Part shown: one piece after another, positions 16,310-25,596 of the stretch
Position numbering within the stretch: position 1 is the stretch's first letter
Layout: each line of letters starts with the position of its first letter
DNA from: Stenotrophomonas sp. Marseille-Q4652
GTDB lineage: Bacteria > Pseudomonadota > Gammaproteobacteria > Xanthomonadales > Xanthomonadaceae
Direction: 5' to 3'
Assembly: GCF_916618915.1 (NCBI RefSeq)
Contig: NZ_CAKAKE010000001.1
Coordinates: 2,277,001-2,341,000 of the forward strand
DNA: 64,000 nt
Notes under the pieces: generated by a model
Told to the model about the DNA's origin: nothing
What the model saw: only the letters and a program-made list of their open reading frames with translations
Database searches by the model: none
Translations under genes and position numbers: made by a program

Positions 16310-19297
16310 TCAGAAGCTCCAGCTCACGTCCAGCTGCGCGTAGCGCGGGGCCTGCCAGCGGCGGGCCTCGGCGAAGTGCGGCATCTGCACGCCCGGGGCG
16401 CTCTCGTAACGCGAGTGCACGTTGACCGCGGCCTGGCTGTTGAGCACGTTGTAGATGTTGAAGCGTGCCTTCAGGTCGCCCACCGGCACCGGGATGGTCC
16501 AGGTGACGTTGAGGCCCAGGTCCTTGACCCACGGCATGCGGCCGAAGGCACCACGCGGGCTGTACACCAGCTCGCGATCGATGCTCGAGCAGTTGGCCAC
16601 GCACAGCCAGCCCGAACCGCCGCCGCTGTACTCGCCCGGACCACCGGCACTGCGGTTGTCGTTGGGCCAGCGCACGCCATAGGCGGTGATCGGGCCACCG
16701 GAGATCGCAGTAAAGGTGCCGCCGAAGGACAGCGCCTCGTTCAACTTGAAGCTGCCACGCAGCTTGATCTGGTGGCGGTGGTCGTTGAACAGGTAGCCGT
16801 AGCGCTCGTTGACCGCCGGGTGGTCGTAGTACTGCACCAGGTTGGTGTCGTTGTAGCCGGTATCCGAGTTCACCGGGCCTTCGATGTTGCCCTCGGACTT
16901 GGACCACAGGTAGCTGGCGTTGAACGCCCACCTGTCATCCCAGGCGCGGTCCAGCTGCAGCTCCACGCCCTTGTAGGTGCGCTTGGGCTTCTTGTAGCCC
17001 ATGACGATGCCGCTGCCGGTGGTGATGTAGCCGTCCTTGGAGCTGTCGAAGCTGACCCAGTCGTTGGTGGTCGGGCACCACAGGGTGGTCTTCTCGCCCG
17101 GGTTGATGATCGGCCAGTCGCCCGAGTACCACGGGCAGCCGTCGACGTGGCGGATGGCCGCATCTTCCACCGCGCGGGTCATGCGGCGGTAGGTCACGTT
17201 CGCACCGTAGGACCAGGATTCGCTGATCGCCTGCTGGAAGCCCAGGATGTATTCGTCCTGGAACACCTGCTTGAGGTTCCTGGCCACGGCGGTGCGCATG
17301 TCATCCGGCGCCGGGGCGTTGCCATCGGTGTTCACCGGGCCGATCTGGCCGCCCGGCACCGGCACGTAGTAGGCCGCACCGCTGGAGTCGGTGCGCTGCT
17401 CCCAGCCGGCCAGCGCGTAGTAGGTGTGCTCGTCGGTGGTGCCGCCGCCGAAGTAGTCGGTCAGCTTGTTGGTCAGCGGGATGTAGTAGCGGCCGGCGTT
17501 GCCGAACAGCTTGGTGGTGCCGTCGCCGTTCATGTCCCAGCTGAAGCCCAGGCGCGGGGAGATCATGTCGCCGAAGTCGGCCCTGGCGAACAGCGCGCCG
17601 CTGGCCAGGGTGTTGGTGAACTTGTCGGCGCGCACGCCCAGGCTGAGCAGCAGGTTCGGGGTGACGTTCCAGTTGTCCTCGATGTAGAAGGCCTGGGTGT
17701 CGGTGGAGACCGGCGCGCCGGTTACGTAACGGCGGGCGTCGATCAGGCCGGTGACACCGGCCGGCACCGCCGCGCCGTTGGCCAGCACCGCGCCCGGACG
17801 GGTGTTTAGCACGCTGTAGGCCAGGCCGTCGCCCGGGTTGAAGACCGTGCTGTCCGAATCCATCACCTCGCGGTCATAGCCGAAACGGACCAGGTGGTCG
17901 CCCAGCGTCCACTCGAAGTCCACGCGGCTGGCTTCGCGCTCGTCATAGCGGGTGCTGACGCGGGCGTTGTTGGGGTGGCAACCGATGCGGTCCGGCTTGG
18001 GACCGTTGGTATAGGCGGTGTGCGCGTAGGTGCTGCACTCGGCATCCATGTTGCTGCCGGAGGTGGCGCTGCGCTCATTGACGCCGTACATGAGCTTGGC
18101 GGTGAAGTTCTCGGTCAGGTGGCCGGTGTAGGTCGCCGACCAGTTGTCGCCACCCGAACCGGATGCGGCACTGCCGATGTCCGGCTCGCCCCACTGCCTG
18201 GTATCCCAGACGTAGTCGTTGTACTTGGTGGTGTACGAGGTCGCCTTGTCGGAGAACGCGAGCAGCTCGACCAGGTGGTCGTCGCTGATGCGCCAGTCCA
18301 GCTTGGCGCCCCAGAAGTCGTTGCCGCTGTCGGTCTTCCAGGCCTCGCTTTCGTCGATGTCGCGCGAGTCTGCATCGCGCTTCTCGTACATCGCGAAGAA
18401 GAACAGCTTGTCCTGCACGATCGGGCCGGACGCCCAGGCGTTGTACTTGTAGAACGGACTGGCGTCGCGGCTGGTCCGGTTGAGGTCGGTGATGCTGCCG
18501 TCCCGGTAGAAGTGGTCGTCGCGGCTGGATTCCCAGGCCGCCGGCTCGGCGGTGACCTGCACGCCGCCGTGGAACTCGTTGGTGCCCGAACGGGTGACGG
18601 CATTGATCACGCCGCCGGTGCTGCGGCCGAATTCGGCCGAGTAGCCGCCGGTCTTGACCTGCACTTCCTTGTAGAAGGCGAACGGCACCGAGGAGAAGCC
18701 CTGGCGACGGTACGGGTCGGTGACGTTGAGGCCGTTGATGTAGGCCACGTTCTCGGCCACCGAGGAGCCGCCGAAGGTCAGGCCGCCGAAGGTGGCGCCA
18801 CTGGCCACCACGCCCGGGGCGAGCAGCGCGACCGAACTCAGGCTCTGGTCCACCGGCAGCCGCGCCAGTTCCTCGCGGTTGATGTTGAACGAGCTTTCGG
18901 TGGAGTAGACGTCCACGCGGTTGACCACGCGCGAGCCGACCACGTGCACCGTGTCGAGGTTGCGCAGGCCACCTTCGGCATTGAGGTTGATGGTAGCGGT
19001 GCCGCCCAGCGGCACGGACACGGTCAGGTCCTGGCCGGCGCCCTGGCCCCCACGCGAAACCGACAGGGTGTAGTCGCCAACCGGCAGCTGGGACAGGCGG
19101 TAGGTGCCATCGGCGCCCACGGTGACCGTGCGGGTCAGGCCGGTGGCGGCATTGGTGATGGTGATCTGGTCACCTGCGCTTGCCCGGCCGGCCACCGCAC
19201 CGGTCGCACTCTGTGCCATCGCAAGAGGCGCCATGGACCCCAGGCACGCACCCAGGGCAACGCATAGCGCCGCCCGCTTCATGATCTTCGCGTTCAT
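16310..19297 (-). CDS. Oar-like TonB-dependent outer-membrane receptor
   Basis: 995 residues from ATG 19297 (MNAKIMKRAAL). Signal peptide to AMAQS. Then comes a carboxypeptidase-regulatory-like (CarboxypepD_reg) domain of about 90 residues (GTYRLSQLPVGDYTLSV), a plug domain (GGLTFGGSSVAENVAYINGLNVTDPY, then SAEFGRSTGGVINAVTRSGTNEFHG), and a beta-barrel rich in aromatic strands ending in W-S-F. This is the Oar/OmpA-related class abundant in Xanthomonadaceae. The ligand is unknown; the flanking genes suggest peptidoglycan or peptide fragments. The gene is divergent from the NlpC/P60 gene across a 538-bp gap. Confidence 0.85.
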   Translation of the reverse strand: MNAKIMKRAALCVALGACLGSMAPLAMAQSATGAVAGRASAGDQITITNAATGLTRTVTVGADGTYRLSQLPVGDYTLSVSRGGQGAGQDLTVSVPLGGTATINLNAEGGLRNLDTVHVVGSRVVNRVDVYSTESSFNINREELARLPVDQSLSSVALLAPGVVASGATFGGLTFGGSSVAENVAYINGLNVTDPYRRQGFSSVPFAFYKEVQVKTGGYSAEFGRSTGGVINAVTRSGTNEFHGGVQVTAEPAAWESSRDDHFYRDGSITDLNRTSRDASPFYKYNAWASGPIVQDKLFFFAMYEKRDADSRDIDESEAWKTDSGNDFWGAKLDWRISDDHLVELLAFSDKATSYTTKYNDYVWDTRQWGEPDIGSAASGSGGDNWSATYTGHLTENFTAKLMYGVNERSATSGSNMDAECSTYAHTAYTNGPKPDRIGCHPNNARVSTRYDEREASRVDFEWTLGDHLVRFGYDREVMDSDSTVFNPGDGLAYSVLNTRPGAVLANGAAVPAGVTGLIDARRYVTGAPVSTDTQAFYIEDNWNVTPNLLLSLGVRADKFTNTLASGALFARADFGDMISPRLGFSWDMNGDGTTKLFGNAGRYYIPLTNKLTDYFGGGTTDEHTYYALAGWEQRTDSSGAAYYVPVPGGQIGPVNTDGNAPAPDDMRTAVARNLKQVFQDEYILGFQQAISESWSYGANVTYRRMTRAVEDAAIRHVDGCPWYSGDWPIINPGEKTTLWCPTTNDWVSFDSSKDGYITTGSGIVMGYKKPKRTYKGVELQLDRAWDDRWAFNASYLWSKSEGNIEGPVNSDTGYNDTNLVQYYDHPAVNERYGYLFNDHRHQIKLRGSFKLNEALSFGGTFTAISGGPITAYGVRWPNDNRSAGGPGEYSGGGSGWLCVANCSSIDRELVYSPRGAFGRMPWVKDLGLNVTWTIPVPVGDLKARFNIYNVLNSQAAVNVHSRYESAPGVQMPHFAEARRWQAPRYAQLDVSWSF

Positions 19298-19835
19298 CCC
19301 CTGCTCTCTCCTGCAGACGTTGATAAGAAATTGGAACCACTGCCCGGAGGACCTGGCCTCCGGTGGCAGCACCGGACGCCGGAAACTCCTGTTTGCTGGA
19401 TCACCGCGGAGCTGCTCCCCAGCTGCTCCGCCCGCCGCACATCCCCTGAAGCCGTTACTGCTGCCCCGCTGCGCTGATCAAACAGGCGCGCGCACGGGCG
19501 TCCGGACCTGGGTCCGCTACCGCGTGTTGACCGATGAGCCGTCCTGGCGGGAAATCCTGGAAACGCGCAATTGTCCTGGGCCAGGCGCTCCCCGCCGGCC
19601 CGACCCCCGCACGCCCTGCAGCGGCGTCCATCGCCCTCGCGCCGCTGCATCGACTGCAGCACGGCAGGGCAACTACGCGACAACGCAGGCACGGCACGAT
19701 CCACGACGACACTCCCCAACGCGCGGGTGGTACGAAGGGTGTGTAGCACGGGCTCGATTGCCGGGTCAATAATTTATTCTTGCAATCGCGCGTACAAGGA
19801 ATAACTATTCCTGAAGCTACCGAGGAGCCTGTTCG
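19298..19835. other. 538-bp divergent intergenic region
   Basis: Separates the TonB receptor from the NlpC/P60 operon and must carry promoters in both directions. The last 80 bases on the NlpC side are clearly AT-richer than the surroundings and contain a palindrome and promoter-like hexamers. Open frames inside it overlap in shadow fashion and none has a ribosome-binding site. Nothing else recognised. Confidence 0.5.
19797..19812. promoter_or_regulatory. Palindrome AGGAATA-AC-TATTCCT, candidate operator upstream of the NlpC/P60 operon
   Basis: A perfect 7+2+7 inverted repeat 24 bases before the ATG. A TTGCAA at 19780-19785 would be a -35 element 17 bases from a weak -10 (AACTAT, 19803-19808) inside the palindrome, so a bound repressor could block the promoter. 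The regulator is not identified; the RpiR-type protein of the locus is an obvious candidate. Confidence 0.45.
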
Positions 19836-21278
19836 ATGAATCCGTTCCGCCTGTCTGCCGCCCTGCGGCCTTTGCCGTTGGGTGTCGCCGCCGCGGCCCT
19901 GCTGTGGTCATCGCTCGCGCTGGCTTCCTCGCCGGTGCCCCAGAGAACGGGCGACGGCCATGCCGGTGTCATCGGCCTGCAGGCTTCCTATCTGGGCGCC
20001 GACCACTGGGTCGGGCAGCTTCCCGATCCGGACCGCGTGATCCTGGACCGCGCCGGCATCGCCGCGCAGAACGCGCGCATGCGTGCCGAGGACAAGTCGA
20101 TCCACGACCTCGCCGCGCTGCCGGCGACGCTGTCGCGCGAGGAGGTGGTTGCGAGGATCCAGGAGCTTTCGTCCCTGCCCAGCCGCACCCTGTATGACGT
20201 CAACGGGCGCGAGGTCGGCGCCTCGCAGCTGCGCTCGCTGGAGCGCAACCTGGCGCTGGGCAAGGTCGCGGCCACCACCGATGTCCGCTACGGGCTGGTG
20301 GTGCATCGCGCCGCGCTGCGCACCTTCCCGACCGCGCTGCGGGTGTTCAACAGCCGTGGCGATACCGACATCGACCGCTTCCAGGAGTCGGCGCTGTTCC
20401 CCGGCGATACGGTAGCAGTGCTGCACGAGAGCGCCGACGGCCAGTGGCTGTTCGTCACCAGCGAGCGCTACTCGGCGTGGATCGAGAAGCAGCATGTCGG
20501 CCTCGGCAGCCGCGCGCAGGTACTCGGCTATGGCAGCTCCGGCCCGTACCGGGTGGTGACCGGCGCCACCGCCTTCACCGCCTACACCCCGGAAGAGCCG
20601 CGCGTGTCGCGCCTGCAGCTGGACATGGGCGTACGCCTGCCGGTGCTGGCCGGCTGGCCGGCCAACGAACCGGTCAATGGCCAGCAGGCCCACGCCGGCC
20701 ACGTGCTGCAGCTGCCGGTGCGCAACGCCGACGGCTCGCTGGCCCTGGTGCCGGCGCTGCTGCCGCGCTCGCAGGACACCGCCGACGAGTACCTGCCGCT
20801 GACCCCGCGCAACCTGCTGGTGCAGTCGTTCAAGTTCCTCGGCGAGCGCTACGGCTGGGGCCACTCGTACGACGCCCGCGACTGCAGCGGCTTCGTCTCG
20901 GAGATCTACCGCAGCTTCGGCGTGTTGCTGCCGCGCAATACCAGCGCGCAGGCGGTGAGCCCGGCGCTGGACCGCATCGCCTTCACTGCCGACGACGGCA
21001 AGGACCAGCGTGACCAGGCCGTGGCCGACCTGCAGGTCGGCGATCTGGTCTACATCCCGGGCCACGTGATGATGGCCATCGGCAAGGCCGACGGCCGTAC
21101 CTGGCTGATCCACGACACCTCCGGCGGCAGCTGGTTCGGCGCGGATGGCAAGCGCGTGCAGGCCCACCTCAATGGCGTCTCGGTGACGCCGCTGGAGCCG
21201 ATGATGGCCAGCGACACCGCCAGCTACGTCGACCGCATCACCAACATCCAACGCATCCGGCCACGGGCCCACGAATGA
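19836..21278 (+). CDS. Exported SH3-NlpC/P60 peptidoglycan endopeptidase
   Basis: 480 residues with signal peptide (cut near ALASS). SH3b-type domains span about residues 145-290 (WLFVTSERYSAWIEKQHV is typical), followed by an NlpC/P60 catalytic domain at about 330-470: C350 in YDARDCSGFV, H410 in PGHVMMAIG and a polar third residue near H426. Family members cut the gamma-D-Glu-mDAP bond of stem peptides, often requiring a free L-Ala, and release L-Ala-D-Glu. The stop overlaps the epimerase ATG (ATGA), a direct link to the enzyme that would use this product. Confidence 0.88.
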   Translation: MNPFRLSAALRPLPLGVAAAALLWSSLALASSPVPQRTGDGHAGVIGLQASYLGADHWVGQLPDPDRVILDRAGIAAQNARMRAEDKSIHDLAALPATLSREEVVARIQELSSLPSRTLYDVNGREVGASQLRSLERNLALGKVAATTDVRYGLVVHRAALRTFPTALRVFNSRGDTDIDRFQESALFPGDTVAVLHESADGQWLFVTSERYSAWIEKQHVGLGSRAQVLGYGSSGPYRVVTGATAFTAYTPEEPRVSRLQLDMGVRLPVLAGWPANEPVNGQQAHAGHVLQLPVRNADGSLALVPALLPRSQDTADEYLPLTPRNLLVQSFKFLGERYGWGHSYDARDCSGFVSEIYRSFGVLLPRNTSAQAVSPALDRIAFTADDGKDQRDQAVADLQVGDLVYIPGHVMMAIGKADGRTWLIHDTSGGSWFGADGKRVQAHLNGVSVTPLEPMMASDTASYVDRITNIQRIRPRAHE

Positions 21279-22372
21279 AGATCACCGCCATCGAGCTCGG
21301 CATGCTGCGCGTGCCGCTGAAGACCCCGTTCAAGACCGCCCTGCGCACCGTCGACACGGTCGAGGACATCGTGGTGCTGGTGCGCACCGACACCGGCCAC
21401 ACCGGTTACGGCGAGGCACCGGCCACGGCGGTGATCACCGGTGACACCCACGGCTCGATCATCGAGGCGATCCGCCACTTCATCGGCCCGCGCCTGATCG
21501 GCCAGGACGTGTCCAACCTCAACCGCATCTGCGGGCTGATCCAGGGCTCGATGGAACGCAACACCAGCGCCAAGGCCGCGGTGGAGATTGCCGTCTACGA
21601 CCTGTGGGCGCAGCTGCACGGCGCGCCGCTGTACCAGATGCTGGGTGGCGGCGACCCGGTGATCACCACCGACATCACGATCAGCGTCGACTACATCGAC
21701 AAGATGGTGGCCGACTCGCTGTCGGCGATCGAGCGCGGCTTCGAGTCGCTGAAGATCAAGGTCGGCAAGGACATCGGCCTGGACATCAAGCGGGTCAAGG
21801 CGATCCATGCCGCGGTCGAGGGCCGTGCCCTGCTGCGCCTGGACGCCAACCAGGGCTGGACCGCCAAGCAGGCGGTGCACGCGATGAAGGCGCTGGAGGA
21901 CGCGGGCGTGGTGCTGGAGTTGCTGGAACAGCCGGTCAAGGCGGCCGACATCGCCGGCCTGAAGTACGTCACCGACCGGGTCAACACGCCGGTGATGGCC
22001 GACGAGAGCGTGTTCAGCCCCACCCAGGTGTTCGACCTGATCCAGCAGCGCGCCGCCGACATCATCAACATCAAGCTGATGAAGACCGGTGGCCTGTCCA
22101 ACGCGATCCGCATCGCCGACATCGCCGCGATCTACGGCATGCCGTGCATGATCGGCTGCATGATCGAATCGAGCATCAGCGTGGCGGCCGCCGTGCACCT
22201 GGCAGTGGCCCGCGCCGACGTGATCACCAAGGTCGACCTCGATGGTCCGTCGCTGGGCCGCTTCAACCCGGTCGAGGGCGGGGTCACCTTCAACGAGTCG
22301 GAGATCAGCATCTCCGATGCGCCCGGCCTGGGCATCACCGAGGTGCGCGGGCTGGAAATGCTCCCCGCATGA
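21275..22372 (+). CDS. L-Ala-D/L-Glu epimerase (enolase superfamily)
   Basis: 365 residues. Residue positions align almost one for one with characterised L-Ala-D/L-Glu epimerases: K160-x-K162 base pair, metal ligands D190, E218 and D243 (RLDANQGW, LLEQPV, MADES), and K267 on the opposite face. The enzyme converts L-Ala-D-Glu from peptidoglycan into L-Ala-L-Glu, which ordinary dipeptidases can cut. No signal peptide, so it is cytoplasmic. Translationally coupled to the NlpC/P60 gene. A different dipeptide specificity cannot be excluded. Confidence 0.88.
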   Translation: MKITAIELGMLRVPLKTPFKTALRTVDTVEDIVVLVRTDTGHTGYGEAPATAVITGDTHGSIIEAIRHFIGPRLIGQDVSNLNRICGLIQGSMERNTSAKAAVEIAVYDLWAQLHGAPLYQMLGGGDPVITTDITISVDYIDKMVADSLSAIERGFESLKIKVGKDIGLDIKRVKAIHAAVEGRALLRLDANQGWTAKQAVHAMKALEDAGVVLELLEQPVKAADIAGLKYVTDRVNTPVMADESVFSPTQVFDLIQQRAADIINIKLMKTGGLSNAIRIADIAAIYGMPCMIGCMIESSISVAAAVHLAVARADVITKVDLDGPSLGRFNPVEGGVTFNESEISISDAPGLGITEVRGLEMLPA

Positions 22373-22431
22373 GCACCTGGCAGCGCAGGGTCATCCGCAC
22401 CGCGCTGCCGCATACCCCGGCGGTTTCCCGC

Positions 22432-22457
22432 ACGGCACCTGTCCGCGCAGGTGCCGT
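22432..22457 (+). terminator. Hairpin between epimerase and regulator genes
   Basis: A 10-bp stem ACGGCACCTG/CAGGTGCCGT with a six-base loop, 60 bases after the epimerase stop. The T-run is poor, so read-through into the regulator is possible. Confidence 0.5.
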
Positions 22458-22544
22458 TCGCATCTGCGTGCGCGTGCCTGCCGGCCCGCTGCGCCGGCGC
22501 CGGTCGCTGCCGTAAAGTCCTGCCACCCAACCGCCACCTCGCCC

Positions 22545-23393
22545 ATGCCACCGCTGCTGAAGATCCGTTCCGAACGCGAGCAGATGTCGGCGATCGAGCG
22601 TCGCATCGCCGACTTCATCCTCGACAACGCCCACCTGCTGCGCGACTACTCCTCGCAGCAGCTAGCCAATGCGCTGGACATCAGCCAGTCCTCGGTCGTG
22701 AAGTTCAGCCAGAAGCTCGGCTTCAAGGGCTATCCCGACCTGAAGTACTCCATTGGCGAGGCGGTGGCCCGCGCCGGCAACGGCCAGGCCGAGGCCGCAC
22801 CGGCGCCGCCGGCCGACAGCGACTACGCCCGCCACGCCACCGACCTGCACCGTGCCAAGCTCGAGGCCGAGGAGGAAACGCGGCTGGTGAATCCGCAGGA
22901 GACGGTGGAGGCCATCGTCGGCCTGCTCGATGCCGCACCGAAGGTGTTCGTCTACGGCCTGGGCGATGACGGCCTGTACGCACGCGAGTTCGCGATGCGG
23001 CTGTCGCTGCTGGGCATCCTCACCGTGCACCACGCCGATCCGGTGCTGATGATGGCCAACCTTTCCGCTGCGCGGCCGGGCGACGTGATGCTGGTGTTCT
23101 CCGAGTTCGGCCGGCTGCCCCAGCTGTGGCAGCTCTCGCGCCAGTTCCAGGAAGGCGGCGGCAGGGTGGTGTCGATCACCCGCCACACCTCCAATCCGCT
23201 GCGCGCGCATGCCGATGCGGCGCTGGCGATCTGCGCCCATGCGCAGGCACCGCACATGGCGCAACTGTTGTACCGTTCCTCGCTGCAGTACCTGCTCGAT
23301 TTCGTGTTCGTGCTGCTGTGCCATGCCAACCCGGACCGGTACCGCCAGCTCGGCGTCAACCAGGAACGGATCCAGCACCTGATCGACAACTGA
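22545..23393 (+). CDS. MurR/RpiR-family transcriptional regulator
   Basis: 282 residues from ATG 22545. The N-terminal HTH_6 domain (about 1-77) reads MSAIERRIADFILDN, YSSQQLANALDISQSSVVKFSQKLGFKGYPDLK. A SIS domain follows at about 120-260 (KVFVYGLGDDGLYAREFAMRL). SIS domains in this family bind phosphosugars; MurR itself senses MurNAc-6-phosphate. It lies between the epimerase and the YkuD-fold gene, and is probably the local regulator. The ligand is not known and could be an amino-sugar phosphate from peptidoglycan. Confidence 0.88.
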   Translation: MPPLLKIRSEREQMSAIERRIADFILDNAHLLRDYSSQQLANALDISQSSVVKFSQKLGFKGYPDLKYSIGEAVARAGNGQAEAAPAPPADSDYARHATDLHRAKLEAEEETRLVNPQETVEAIVGLLDAAPKVFVYGLGDDGLYAREFAMRLSLLGILTVHHADPVLMMANLSAARPGDVMLVFSEFGRLPQLWQLSRQFQEGGGRVVSITRHTSNPLRAHADAALAICAHAQAPHMAQLLYRSSLQYLLDFVFVLLCHANPDRYRQLGVNQERIQHLIDN

Positions 23394-23413
23394 CCGCCGG
23401 AGCCTGCCGACCC

Positions 23414-24199
23414 ATGCCCAGTCCCACCCGCGCCGCCACCGGCGGCCTGCTGCCGCGCCTGGCCCTGCTGCTGTCACTGGCCGTGCCGGCTGCCGCCACC
23501 CTGGCAGCAAGCGGCCCGCTCGATGGCGCCAGGCAAGTGGTCGTGGTGACCAGCGAGGGCTGGGATGCGGGCAGCGGGCGCCTGCAGGCGTTCGAACGCG
23601 GCGACGATGGCTGGCAGCCGCATGGCGACTCCTTCGAGGTGGCCCTGGGCCGCAGTGGCAGCGCCTGGGGCGTGGGCCTGCATCCGGCGCCCGCCGGCGA
23701 CGGTCCGCGCAAGCGCGAAGGCGATGGCCGCAGCCCGGCGGGCGTGTTCGCCATCGGCGAGGCCTTCGGCTACGCAGGCATGATCGACAGCGCGCTGCGC
23801 TACCGGCCGATGCTGCGTGACAGCTACTGCATCGACGTGCCCGAGTCGCCGCTGTACAACCGCATCGTCGAGGCCGACGAGGTCGGCGCCGAGGCGGTGG
23901 AAGGCTCGACCGAGCCGATGCGGCTGGACCTGCACAACAACGGCGACGTCCGCTACCGCGAAGGTTTCGTCATCGCCCACAACCCGGGCAACCAGCCCGG
24001 CCTGGGCAGCTGCATCTTCGCCCATCTGTGGCGCGCGCCCGGCGAGGCCACCGCCGGCTGCACCGCCATGGAACCGGCACGGATGAGCGCGCTGCTGGCC
24101 TGGCTGCAGCCGCAGGCCCGTTTCGTGCTGCTGCCCGCGGCTGAATACCGCCGGCTGCAGGCGCAGTGGCAGCTGCCGGCACTGGAGGCCGCACCGTGA
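23414..24199 (+). CDS. Exported YkuD-fold (L,D-transpeptidase-like) protein
   Basis: 261 residues from ATG 23414, with signal peptide (LLLSLAVPAAATLAAS). The catalytic signature is IFAHLWRAPGEATAGCTAM: H204 and C216 match the His and nucleophilic Cys of the YkuD motif, in the shorter form found in the ErfK-like subgroup. GDGRSPAGVFAIGEAFGY is the usual substrate-side motif. It could cut or exchange the mDAP-D-Ala bond of tetrapeptides in the periplasm. It starts 20 bp after the regulator and overlaps the permease start by GTGA. Confidence 0.75.
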   Translation: MPSPTRAATGGLLPRLALLLSLAVPAAATLAASGPLDGARQVVVVTSEGWDAGSGRLQAFERGDDGWQPHGDSFEVALGRSGSAWGVGLHPAPAGDGPRKREGDGRSPAGVFAIGEAFGYAGMIDSALRYRPMLRDSYCIDVPESPLYNRIVEADEVGAEAVEGSTEPMRLDLHNNGDVRYREGFVIAHNPGNQPGLGSCIFAHLWRAPGEATAGCTAMEPARMSALLAWLQPQARFVLLPAAEYRRLQAQWQLPALEAAP

Positions 24200-25521
24200 G
24201 CGAAGCCGACAACAGCCAGCCGCAGCTGGTCCGCGCGGTCAGTCGCTGGCAGATCGTCGGCCTGTCGATCAATGACGTCATCGGCAGCGGCATCTACCTG
24301 CTGCCCGCGGCCACGGTCGCCCTGCTCGGCGGCTTCAGCCTGTGGGGCGTGGTGCTGGCCGGCGTCGTCGTCGCGCTGCTGGTGGCCTGCTACGCGCAGG
24401 CGGCCAGCTATTACGACGCGCCCGGCGGCAGCTACCTGTACGCACGCGAGGCCTTTGGCCCGTTCATCGGATTCCAGGTCGGCTGGATGATCTGGCTGAC
24501 CCGCATCGCCTCGGCGGCGGCGCTGGCCAATGCCCTGGCCGACGCGCTGGCGCGGTTCTGGCCGGTGCTCGGCGAAGGCGGCGGGCGTGCGGCGGTGATC
24601 GTCGGCTCGCTCGGGCTGCTGACCTTCATCAACGTGATAGGCGTGCGTTCGGCCGCGCGCACCGGCGTGGCGCTGGTGATCGGCAAGCTGCTGCCGCTGG
24701 CGGTCTTCATCTTCGTCGGCCTGTTCTACGTGGACTGGTCGCTGGCCTTCCGCGGCGAGGCCATTGCCCTGCATGACCCGGCCAGGCTCGGCGAAGCGGC
24801 CTTGCTGCTGCTCTATGCCTATGCCGGTTTCGAGAACATTCCGGCCGCCGCCGGCGAATACCGCAACCCGCGCCGCGACCTGCCGTTCGCGCTGATGACG
24901 ATGATCGTCACCGTGACCCTGGTCTATGCCGGCGTGCAGCTGGTCGCCCAAGGCACGCTGGCCGGGCTGGCCGGTTCGGCCACACCGCTGGCCGATTCGG
25001 CCGCCACCTTCGGCGGCGTCGGCATGGCGATGCTGCTGACCTTCGGCGCGGTGGTGTCGATCCTGGGCACCAACTCCAACACGATGATGATGGGCCCGCG
25101 CTTCCTGTACGCCCTGGCCCATGACGGCTACGGCCCGTCGATCCTGGCCCGGGTGCATGCCCGCTTCCGCACCCCGGCCGCGGCCATCATCACCCAGGGC
25201 GTGATCGCGCTTGGCCTGGCGCTGGCACCGATGCTGATCGAGGAACCCACCCACAATCCGTTCGTGCTGCTGGCCCTGCTGTCGATGGTGACCCGGCTGC
25301 TGTCCTACATCGGCACCGCCGCGGCGGTGCTGGTGCTGGAGCGCCGCTACGGCCACCGCGCCGAGGCCATGCAGCTGCCCGGCGGCCGGCTGATCCCGGT
25401 GCTGGCGCTGCTGCTGTGCCTGGCGCTGTTTGCCAGCGCCAGCTGGCAGAACATCCTTGCCGCGGCGGTGGCCTTCGCGATCGGCGCGGTGATCTACCTG
25501 TTCCCGCGCCGGGCTCACTGA
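24196..25521 (+). CDS. APC-superfamily amino acid/peptide permease
   Basis: 441 residues starting GTG 24196, overlapping the preceding stop. About twelve membrane segments are visible. The APC signature near the N terminus is VGLSINDVIGSGIYLLPA, and AGFENIPAAAGEYRNPRRDLP matches the conserved loop after TM6. It is a secondary transporter for an amino acid or small peptide. Its place at the end of the operon suggests import of amino acids or L-Ala-D-Glu released from peptidoglycan; the substrate is inferred from context only. Confidence 0.85.
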   Translation: MSEADNSQPQLVRAVSRWQIVGLSINDVIGSGIYLLPAATVALLGGFSLWGVVLAGVVVALLVACYAQAASYYDAPGGSYLYAREAFGPFIGFQVGWMIWLTRIASAAALANALADALARFWPVLGEGGGRAAVIVGSLGLLTFINVIGVRSAARTGVALVIGKLLPLAVFIFVGLFYVDWSLAFRGEAIALHDPARLGEAALLLLYAYAGFENIPAAAGEYRNPRRDLPFALMTMIVTVTLVYAGVQLVAQGTLAGLAGSATPLADSAATFGGVGMAMLLTFGAVVSILGTNSNTMMMGPRFLYALAHDGYGPSILARVHARFRTPAAAIITQGVIALGLALAPMLIEEPTHNPFVLLALLSMVTRLLSYIGTAAAVLVLERRYGHRAEAMQLPGGRLIPVLALLLCLALFASASWQNILAAAVAFAIGAVIYLFPRRAH

Positions 25522-25596
25522 GCGGCCACGTCCCGGTCACGGCTGGCTAACTGGAGTGCGGCGATCGTGCGGCGTCTCCCCCACAGGAACGCGCCG

